Source: Treponema sp. (GTDB lineage Bacteria > Spirochaetota > Spirochaetia > Treponematales > Breznakiellaceae). From it: DNA of 5,688 bases. Shown here piece by piece: positions 1 to 5,688 of this stretch; position 1 is the first letter of the stretch, and the number at the start of each line of letters is the position of its first letter. Location of the stretch: NCBI GenBank assembly GCA_020216655.1, contig JAIWNU010000214.1:1-5688 (forward strand), written 5' to 3'. Both the position numbers and the translations under genes were made by a program. Under the pieces are notes generated by a model. It ran no database searches. It was given only the letters and a program-made list of their open reading frames with translations, and was not told where the DNA came from.

Positions 1-1216
1 GCCTAAGTACGGGTTTTGCAACGCTTGTGTCCGGTGCAAGCAGGACTAGTCTGTTTTGTGATGTCCTCTGGGTCTGCCAGAAGACATACAAACCAGAATC
101 ATCAAATATGGGTCTGCAAAAGGTAGCATCCCCGCTTGTCACTGAAAGATCTGTATCTTCCCAGTCCAAACCTCTTTTCTGGGCCATATACACACGATTT
201 TGGCCCCGTCGGTTATCAAACCAGAAGAGGGTCCAGCGCTCCTTAATATTAAGGACTACCGGGTTATTTGCATACACCCCCCGGGGACTGATCTGCTCTG
301 CCTCTCCGATAATTTGACCATCCGGTTTCAATTCCACACCATAAATCTGGGGATTTCCGTTCGTAGGTCTCCGTTCCCATGCAAGATAAAGACTTTTACC
401 TGAGCCAAGGATAAAGGGCCGCTGGTTATCAAAATTTTCTGGTTCCCGCCGACTTGTCACATAGGGATCAACAAAATTGGTAATCTGCCGGGGGGCTGAC
501 CAGGTACGGCCCCCATCGGAACTGGTCACCAGAAAGAGCTGAAAGGTTGGCCGGACTTCTCCGGTAAGGGCCTGAAAGACCACATAATCGACAGAGCCAA
601 GACTTGTATGGCTGGGTAAAAAGGTCAGCTTGAGACGCTGATCGGCAACAATGGGAGCAAAGTCAGTCCAATCCCGGCCATTGTCAGACCGGGCGTAAAA
701 GAGGGAGAGGCTTTGGTCCTGTCCCCGGGTGATAAAAAGCAAGTACCCCCCATCGGCCCGGGCAACAATACGGGGCGCAAGAGAAGAATTTATATCTCCT
801 TTAAGTCGATAGGATGAAAAACTTTCCCCCTTATCTTCGGATAACAGAATTTCCGTTTCACCGGAGAGAAGACCTACGGCAATGACAATACGGTCCCTGG
901 CATCCACTACGGCAGAAGCGATAGGAGGTTCGAGGCCTGAATACGGATAGGGACCGGCTATCGAACGCTTTACGGACCATGATCCATCCGGGGTTTTAAT
1001 TGCCATGGACAGGCTGATAGCGGATGCGGTGGATTCCTGCCAAAGCAACAGAGAAAGCTTCCCGTTAGACGAAGTTACCGGGAACCTCGCAGGACCGGGG
1101 CTAAAGATTATGGGATTTTCCCAATAAAAGACATCCTGGGCATCCACAAACGGGATAGCAAAGAGGAATAAAAGACCAAAGAGTAAAAGTTGATAAGGCC
1201 CCGGATGTTTTTTCAT
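1..1216 (-). CDS. Secreted Asp-box (BNR/sialidase-like) beta-propeller protein, C-terminus beyond window
   Basis: Reading from the ATG at 1216 down to base 2 gives 405 codons with no stop, so the gene is 3'-truncated by the window edge. Residues 1-26 form a signal peptide (MKK, then a hydrophobic run rich in Leu and Phe, with likely cleavage after VDA26), so the product is exported. Asp-box motifs (S-x-D-x-G-x-T-W) are seen at 232-239 (SSDGGRTW, perfect), 177-183 (SDNGRDW) and 126-133 (SEDKGESF, degenerate). A blade-like unit recurs seven times, anchored on prolines 46, 98, 148, 201, 267, 319 and 369; each is followed by a short loop and a hydrophobic strand such as LSLLLW, LYLAW, TLFWF or LYVFW. 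This supports a beta-propeller of the sialidase/BNR superfamily. A catalytic sialidase is not supported: there is only a weak RFP at 44-46 in place of FRIP, and no clear Arg triad. A binding or scaffolding role is more likely. The start overlaps the stop of the upstream gene in ATGA, so translation is probably coupled. Ligand and function are unknown. Confidence 0.85.
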   Translation of the reverse strand, partial: MKKHPGPYQLLLFGLLFLFAIPFVDAQDVFYWENPIIFSPGPARFPVTSSNGKLSLLLWQESTASAISLSMAIKTPDGSWSVKRSIAGPYPYSGLEPPIASAVVDARDRIVIAVGLLSGETEILLSEDKGESFSSYRLKGDINSSLAPRIVARADGGYLLFITRGQDQSLSLFYARSDNGRDWTDFAPIVADQRLKLTFLPSHTSLGSVDYVVFQALTGEVRPTFQLFLVTSSDGGRTWSAPRQITNFVDPYVTSRREPENFDNQRPFILGSGKSLYLAWERRPTNGNPQIYGVELKPDGQIIGEAEQISPRGVYANNPVVLNIKERWTLFWFDNRRGQNRVYMAQKRGLDWEDTDLSVTSGDATFCRPIFDDSGLYVFWQTQRTSQNRLVLLAPDTSVAKPVLR

Positions 1217-4200
1217 AGCCTCGACTGAATCCTTTTTTGCAGTTCTACCAGTTTGGTGGAGTTTCTATTCTTTGGATCCTGCAACAGTTGTTCAACGATT
1301 GCAAGGGCCACAATGGTATTGCCGTTCTGCAATTCCTGGACAGCCCGCTGGTATTCCCGTTCTGCAGCGCTGGAGAGCACCACCGTTGCCTGGCCGCCCA
1401 CATCGGTTTGTATCCGGTCCTTAAGTGCGATAGCCTGCTCATTGTTGGGATTCAGCTTAAGAGCTTCATTGAGCTGTGCCAGAGCCACCGGAAACTGGCT
1501 CCGGGTATTTGCATCGATAATACGCCGGGCAGCCGCAGTCAGTTCATTGGAACGGGCAATAGCCTTAGGATCCGGGGGCGGCAGCCTGAGCCCGAGCTGA
1601 ATTTCGGCTTTTTCGATGATAGTCTTGATTCCCGGATAATTGGGATTAATGGTGTACAGGTCCTGAAGTTCCGCATACCCTTCCTGAGGTTGGACTGCGA
1701 GCTTAGCCTGAGCGTCACTCAGGCGCTGTCTAAAGTTGGCAGAAAAAGCAGCAGGGTCTATAAGCTGATCAATCTGAAGTTCCAAAAGCCCCGCGTCCTG
1801 ATTAAGGGGAAAGAGGATGCGCACTTCCTGGATCTTTGTACGGGCTATGGCAAACTGTTCAAGAGCTTCGGTTCTTTTTTTTGCGGCCAGGAGCGCCTTG
1901 CCGGTCTCAAAAGCTTTTTGGGCAGCGCTGAGAAGCTGGCTCATTTCTGGATACAACGGAGCGGTAACCGGAATGGTCCGGCCGGTCTTTATAGAAAGAG
2001 CACTGCGGGCAAGGGTAAGCCAATAGGCCACTTCCGGTTCATCTTCCACATTGGTGGTCTTCCAGCGGCTCTGGGCCTGCAACAGTGTTTCCTCAGCCTT
2101 GGTAAAATCCCCATTAAAATAGCTCTTTTTCGCCTCCGTAATAAGCCGGCGTACATCCCGAACCACCGTCTCATTTTCTGTCTTGGAAATTTCCGCAGCA
2201 AGGGAAAGGAGCCGCTGATCCCGCAGGGTTCGCAGATCCGCTGCTTCTTGGACAGCCAGGGATGCATCATACCGTTCCCCCGACTGCTGCAGGCGCTGCC
2301 GAGCAAGGTCAAAATTAAGATTTTTTAATGCCGTCTGGGCTTCCAGGAAACGACGGTCCCCTTCCAGCCTTAATGTCTCGGCCAACGCAACTTGCTGCTG
2401 AGCCGAGGCGATATTGGTTTTTGTTTTACCCTGGAGGGTCTCAAGGGCTGTTAACAATGAAACGGTTTCCTGCTGGAGTTCTTGAATCACTTCCGCTTGC
2501 CGTATGGGTACCGGCTCCGCATTATAGGCAGAAAGAACAGTCCGGACCTTTTGAATATCAGCGGCAAGAAGCCGATCCAGATCGGTGAGTAAGGGAAGAC
2601 TTTCCTTTGGATATTTTGCCAAATAGGAATTTCCCTGTTGCTGTGTTATCTGTACCCCCTGCAGAAGCCCAAAGGCTTTCTGGAACGCCCCATCCCGGGC
2701 AGCTAGCCGATTGTTAATTCCTGCATTTTCTATAATAAATCGCTGAGACGCAAGAGTAAGCTCCTGTTTATTTATCAATTGGGTCAGATACGCTAAATGT
2801 TCTATTGATTTTTGAATGCGTTCTACCGCAGTTTCTATTGAGAGTGCGTTGTTCGCATAATTTTCATAGCTTTTTAACCTTGATGCAGCAACGGTTTCGC
2901 TGGCCGTTACATAATTTTTAAGGTCTAAAATGGCTGATCTCAGATTGGCAAGACCAGCGATGGTATTGTCATCCGAAGCGCGTCCAGCCTGCCAAGTATC
3001 AAACACTGAATTCTGCTGTCCTGATAAATCCAGTAAATCCTTAAGGGCCTTGTAATAAGACGCCATGATACCGGTATTTTCCAAAAGGCCCTGAACAGCA
3101 AGATAGACAGGGACTTTGTTTTTTACAATACTTTTACCATAGACGGACACCTGATCCTGAAATTCCTTAACGGCCATGGAAGACCAGACAGAAAGGAGCC
3201 GTAAGGCAAAATCGCTGGATTGCCGCAGCTGTTCTATCATGGGGCTTTGCAGGGCTACAGGATTAGCCTGGTAGGCTTTTTCAAATCCAGTATACATGGT
3301 GTCCAATTTTTGAACCGTCGCAGTTTCCAAAGCATTGACACCCTTTACCCAGAAGGTATCCATGGCTCCCACGATACCTTCCGGCTGAATTTCAGTTTTC
3401 CGGCCAAGGATAAAACGGAAGGCAAAGGGCAGGAACGAGCTGTCTCCCAGATTTGCATCGGCGCTTTGCAGCAAGAGGAATTGACCTTGGAACCCAAGAC
3501 CGACAGATGACGCGGTATTGCGCATGGATGCGAATTGGAGCAGCAGCGGTTCCAGTTCAGCATAGGCTGCAAGGATGGGCGCAAAATCACTGTTATAATC
3601 AAATGCATTTGTCAGATTGATGAATGTATCTATTCGTTTTTGCAATTCAGGCAGTAGTGTGCTAAAGGTACCAAGGTTCTGCTGAATAGTCTTGAGCCCC
3701 TGTTTTACATTATTTTCGATAATCTCGCCGTAACCAGCTTGATAAAATTCTTCCTGATACAATGAAAAACCATCGGAATAACGGCGGGCAGCACCTACAT
3801 AGTCCCCCTTGTCTATGAGCGACCTGCCTTCGGCCATTATTTTCTCGAATTGGGCACGGTTATAGGTAAACAGGGCTGTTTCCTTTGTTTTTAGAATGAA
3901 TTCCCGGGCCGCCCGGTTTGGCGCCGCTTCGAGGCTTTCCAATTGGCGGATCATGGCCAGTTTCCGCTCATCATTTGTGGGGTCCGTTACCAGCACATTG
4001 AGCAGATCCCCCGCAATCGCATTATACTCTTCCCTCAATTTTACGATTCTTTGCAATCTTCGCTGGGCATCATCAAACCGATCGGGATTCTTTTTAATAA
4101 ATTGGGTTAAAAGTAGTATGGCTTCATTGTATTTCCGTTCTGCGATAAGGGTATCTGCGGTTGCCAGGGTATCTTCCTTCTGCCCCCCCGCATAGACCTT

Positions 4201-4281
4201 CCCCTGGCCATATACCATCATTACAATTATGGCCGCCACAAGGAGAATGGGGGAGAATCTCGTTTTTAGGAACCGCTTCAT
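1213..4281 (-). CDS. Large secreted TPR-like helical repeat protein (periplasmic scaffold candidate)
   Basis: This frame encodes 1022 residues from the ATG at 4281. A TTG two codons upstream (4287) would add two residues; I prefer the ATG because it starts MKRF and forms an ATGA junction with a leader frame. A signal peptide is clear: basic KRFLKTR, a hydrophobic core (SPILLVAAIIVMMVYG), and likely cleavage at VYA|GG, about residue 31. The rest is almost wholly helical and contains no cysteine. TPR-like hairpins are readable (counted from the TTG) at about 40-75, 148-180, 637-670, 714-745, 785-825, 912-950 (ALAQLNEALKLNPNNEQA, the clearest) and 972-1005. Residues 190-635 are helical without a clear repeat register. 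TPR arrays bind other proteins, so a periplasmic or membrane-associated scaffold is the likely role. There is no enzyme motif. It heads a two-gene minus-strand operon with the propeller gene. I do not recognise a named orthologue. Confidence 0.9.
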   Translation of the reverse strand: MKRFLKTRFSPILLVAAIIVMMVYGQGKVYAGGQKEDTLATADTLIAERKYNEAILLLTQFIKKNPDRFDDAQRRLQRIVKLREEYNAIAGDLLNVLVTDPTNDERKLAMIRQLESLEAAPNRAAREFILKTKETALFTYNRAQFEKIMAEGRSLIDKGDYVGAARRYSDGFSLYQEEFYQAGYGEIIENNVKQGLKTIQQNLGTFSTLLPELQKRIDTFINLTNAFDYNSDFAPILAAYAELEPLLLQFASMRNTASSVGLGFQGQFLLLQSADANLGDSSFLPFAFRFILGRKTEIQPEGIVGAMDTFWVKGVNALETATVQKLDTMYTGFEKAYQANPVALQSPMIEQLRQSSDFALRLLSVWSSMAVKEFQDQVSVYGKSIVKNKVPVYLAVQGLLENTGIMASYYKALKDLLDLSGQQNSVFDTWQAGRASDDNTIAGLANLRSAILDLKNYVTASETVAASRLKSYENYANNALSIETAVERIQKSIEHLAYLTQLINKQELTLASQRFIIENAGINNRLAARDGAFQKAFGLLQGVQITQQQGNSYLAKYPKESLPLLTDLDRLLAADIQKVRTVLSAYNAEPVPIRQAEVIQELQQETVSLLTALETLQGKTKTNIASAQQQVALAETLRLEGDRRFLEAQTALKNLNFDLARQRLQQSGERYDASLAVQEAADLRTLRDQRLLSLAAEISKTENETVVRDVRRLITEAKKSYFNGDFTKAEETLLQAQSRWKTTNVEDEPEVAYWLTLARSALSIKTGRTIPVTAPLYPEMSQLLSAAQKAFETGKALLAAKKRTEALEQFAIARTKIQEVRILFPLNQDAGLLELQIDQLIDPAAFSANFRQRLSDAQAKLAVQPQEGYAELQDLYTINPNYPGIKTIIEKAEIQLGLRLPPPDPKAIARSNELTAAARRIIDANTRSQFPVALAQLNEALKLNPNNEQAIALKDRIQTDVGGQATVVLSSAAEREYQRAVQELQNGNTIVALAIVEQLLQDPKNRNSTKLVELQKRIQSRL

Positions 4282-4298
4282 GTGCAAGGTTTACCCAT
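4278..4298 (-). CDS. Possible six-codon leader frame overlapping the TPR gene start
   Basis: On the minus strand, ATG at 4298 opens a six-codon frame (MGKPCT) that ends in TGA at 4280-4278, overlapping the ATG at 4281 of the TPR gene as ATGA. An AAGG at 4307-4304 lies five bases before the leader ATG, which is good ribosome-binding spacing. The TPR gene's own ATG has no convincing site at normal distance. Ribosomes may therefore load at the leader and restart on the main gene. The frame is so short that chance is a real alternative, in which case AAGG would be a distant site for the main start. Confidence 0.3.
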   Translation of the reverse strand: MGKPCT

Positions 4299-4325
4299 TA
4301 CTACCTTATCGGAGCTATTACTTTT

Positions 4326-4352
4326 ATCCTATACAGTAGAAATATATATCAA
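4326..4352 (-). promoter_or_regulatory. Candidate sigma-70 promoter for the TPR/propeller operon
   Basis: On the minus strand, TTGATA (4352-4347) matches the -35 consensus at five of six positions, and TAGGAT (4331-4326) matches the -10 consensus at four of six. The 15-base spacer is shorter than ideal. Transcription would begin near 4319, about 20 bases before the leader ATG and 38 before the TPR gene ATG. The -35 element lies inside the inverted repeat, so a protein bound there would be expected to block it. For the plus-strand gene I see only weak boxes (TATACA at 4330-4335 or TATATC at 4345-4350, with poor -35 partners). Confidence 0.3.
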
Positions 4353-4366
4353 ACTGATATATATTT
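4340..4366. repeat. Perfect 11-bp inverted repeat in the divergent promoter region
   Basis: The left arm AAATATATATC (4340-4350) and right arm GATATATATTT (4356-4366) are exact reverse complements around a five-base centre, AAACT. It lies between two divergently transcribed genes, 14 bases before the barrel ATG and overlapping the best minus-strand -35 candidate. That position suits an operator that could control both genes. It could also fold as a hairpin in the 5' untranslated RNA of the barrel gene. It is not a terminator of the usual kind: the stem is AT-only apart from one G-C pair and no gene ends here. The alternating AT makes part of the symmetry cheap to obtain by chance. Confidence 0.6.
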
Positions 4367-4379
4367 ACAGTGAGCACCA

Positions 4380-5651
4380 ATGAAGCGAACCTTTCATCTT
4401 TTCTTATCAGCTTATTTCTTTCTCACCTTTTCGCTGTATGCCCTTGATATAAACAACTCGTTTTATGGGTCCGTTACCGATTATATACTTGCCATTAATG
4501 GAATTGATTCGAATCAGGGATTGACCGCCCTGCCGGTGCTCTCTATTCCTATGGGGGGCCGTTCTGAAGGGCTTGCCACCGCCTTCGCCGCCGTGGCCGA
4601 CGATGCTTCCTTTATCGAATGGAATCCCGCAGGGTCTTCCATGATGGCCAATACGGAACTTTCTTTTTATCATAACAACTGGATTGCGGACACTAAAATT
4701 GAAGGGCTTGTCTATACCCAGCGTTTTGGTAATTTTGGCTTCAGCGCCGGCGGGAAATGGCTGTATGTACCCTTTACTGAATACAATGATTTTGGCGACC
4801 GGGCATCCAAGGGTTTTTATTCAGAAGCGGTTGCCATAGTTAATGGATCCTATAATTTTTTTTCCGGATATTATTTTAGCGGCCTATCCCTGGGAGCCAA
4901 TCTCAAAGCTGCACTGAGACTCGTTCCGGACTATTCTGACGATCAGGGAGCCATTCGCACCGGTTCAGGGGCAAGCCAGTCGGCCCTGGCTCCTATGATA
5001 GATATTGGGGCATTGAGCCGTTTCAATTTTTTGAAATGGTATTACAGCAGGGAACGAAATAGTTCGGTGGCCCTGGTGATAAAAAACATAGGATTTCCCG
5101 TCCAGGGAGATCCCCTGCCAACGGAAGCGGTATTTGCATTGGCCTACAAACCAATCCGGCCGATCCAGTGGTCCTTTGACGGAACAATTCCCATAAACCT
5201 CTCTGATCCGGCTCTATCGGAAAAACCCTATTGGGCAACTGGCTTGTCTGCCCAGATAACCGAATTCCTATCCATGAGGACTGGACTCTTATTCAAATCA
5301 GGGAATATCCGCATCACCTTAGGAAGCGCGGTCCTGGTTGATACCATTGCGGTAGACATTAACTATACATTAGATCTCTTAACCCAACTGCAGCCCCTTA
5401 ACAGGGTAAGCGTGGGAGCTAAATTTAATTTTGGAGATCAGGGCCGGGGCGAACGGGCAAAACAGGTTGAAGCCTATTATCTAGCCGGACTGGAAGCCTA
5501 TGCGCGGGGCGAAACTGAGGCGGCAATTAAAAACTGGGAAGCGGCCCTTAAAATAGACCCCCGCTATGACCCTGCAAAAGAAGGGTTAAGAGCCATCCTA
5601 GGGACGGAAGCCCTTTCCAAACGCATACAGGAAATCCAAAAAATCGAATAA
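4380..5651 (+). CDS. UPF0164 / FadL-like outer-membrane beta-barrel protein with C-terminal TPR
   Basis: This is a 423-residue exported protein. A signal peptide (MKRTFHLFLSAYFFLTFSLYA, cleavage after A21) supports the ATG at 4380. Residues 47-86 carry the hallmark of the treponemal UPF0164 family: GLTALPVLSIPMGGRSEG, then AAVADDASFIEWNPAGSS. The second part also resembles the N-terminal segment of PorV/FadL-type barrels. From about 92 to 350 there are alternating amphipathic strands with aromatic ends (for example FGNFGFSAGGKWLYVPF, YYFSGLSLGANLKAALRL, NRVSVGAKFNFG), consistent with an outer-membrane barrel. After the barrel, residues 362-396 form a TPR hairpin (AYYLAGLEAYARGETEAAIK, then WEAALKIDPRYDPA), followed by a basic/acidic helix to the end. 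FadL-type proteins usually take up hydrophobic substrates; that role is family knowledge and is not shown here. The ribosome binding site is weak (GTGAG at 4370-4374). The gene is divergent from the TPR scaffold gene. Confidence 0.85.
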   Translation: MKRTFHLFLSAYFFLTFSLYALDINNSFYGSVTDYILAINGIDSNQGLTALPVLSIPMGGRSEGLATAFAAVADDASFIEWNPAGSSMMANTELSFYHNNWIADTKIEGLVYTQRFGNFGFSAGGKWLYVPFTEYNDFGDRASKGFYSEAVAIVNGSYNFFSGYYFSGLSLGANLKAALRLVPDYSDDQGAIRTGSGASQSALAPMIDIGALSRFNFLKWYYSRERNSSVALVIKNIGFPVQGDPLPTEAVFALAYKPIRPIQWSFDGTIPINLSDPALSEKPYWATGLSAQITEFLSMRTGLLFKSGNIRITLGSAVLVDTIAVDINYTLDLLTQLQPLNRVSVGAKFNFGDQGRGERAKQVEAYYLAGLEAYARGETEAAIKNWEAALKIDPRYDPAKEGLRAILGTEALSKRIQEIQKIE

Positions 5652-5660
5652 ATAAAGCTT

Positions 5661-5688
5661 TTACCGCTTCTTTCTGAATACCCGGTAG
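5661..5688 (-). CDS. Possible 3' end of a convergent gene (window-edge fragment)
   Basis: On the minus strand, bases 5687 to 5661 read YRVFRKKR followed by TAA. A short basic tail like this is a common way for a bacterial protein to end, and the stop would lie nine bases from the stop of the barrel gene, a tight tail-to-tail arrangement. With only eight codons visible, the call rests on plausibility alone. The bases may instead be an ordinary intergenic spacer. Confidence 0.2.

Noticed and set aside
27..403. Two short plus-strand open frames of 96 and 67 codons at the left edge
   Set aside because: Both are antisense to the continuous propeller frame, which carries clear Asp boxes and a signal peptide; their translations are low-quality and unlike any family.
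129..1089. Active sialidase (neuraminidase)
   Set aside because: Asp boxes alone do not make an enzyme. RFP at residues 44-46 is a poor FRIP, and the catalytic Arg triad and Tyr/Glu pair cannot be identified.
1237..2328. Long plus-strand open frame of 363 codons opposite the TPR gene
   Set aside because: It lies wholly antisense to a convincing secreted protein. Its translation is rich in Cys, Phe, Gly and Arg with no domain, and no ribosome site or promoter is evident. It is a shadow of the codon usage on the other strand.
4326..4371. LexA/SOS box of the CTGT-N8-ACAG type
   Set aside because: On the minus strand, CTGT is followed by TCAG at N9 in one case and by AAAG at N8 in another. Neither matches, and spirochaete LexA sites need not follow the E. 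coli consensus.
4856..4863. T8 tract in the barrel gene (and an A8 tract in the TPR gene near 1875-1882) as phase-variation switches
   Set aside because: Both tracts are in frame and encode ordinary residues (NFFS and AKKR). Eight-base runs are common in genes this long, and there is no sign of an alternate frame being used.
5656..5676. Terminator hairpin after the barrel gene (AAGC / GCTT)
   Set aside because: The stem has only four pairs with a seven-base loop and is followed by a broken T run; it is too weak to call.

Overview
The window most resembles a spirochaete of the Treponema/Spirochaeta group. The main reason is the protein at 4380-5651. It has the N-terminal layout of the treponemal UPF0164 / FadL-like outer-membrane proteins: a 'GLTALPVLSIPMGGRSEG' stretch followed by 'AAVADDASFIEWNPAGSS'. 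Base composition looks close to even and coding density is high. No tRNA, rRNA, insertion sequence, CRISPR array or phage gene is visible. These family assignments come from reading motifs, not from a database search.

Layout: two minus-strand genes fill the left three quarters. The upstream one (4281 to 1213) encodes a secreted, cysteine-free, helical protein of about 1020 residues rich in TPR-like helical hairpins. Its stop codon overlaps the start codon of the second gene (1216 to 1, running off the left edge) in an ATGA junction. The second gene encodes a secreted Asp-box (BNR/sialidase-like) beta-propeller with seven visible blade repeats. A divergent intergenic region of about 98 bp (4282-4379) holds a perfect 11-bp inverted repeat, a plausible minus-strand promoter, and a tiny leader reading frame ending on the start codon of the TPR gene. 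The plus-strand gene (4380-5651) encodes the outer-membrane barrel with an added C-terminal TPR hairpin. The last 37 bases may hold the 3' end of a convergent gene.

All three large products carry signal peptides, so the locus is an export/envelope module. One reading is that the barrel sits in the outer membrane with its TPR tail in the periplasm, while the TPR scaffold and the propeller are periplasmic or surface partners. Their physical association is inferred from shared gene neighbourhood and domain types only; nothing in the sequence proves it. No gene here has an obvious catalytic site, and no known defence, mobile or biosynthetic system is recognisable.
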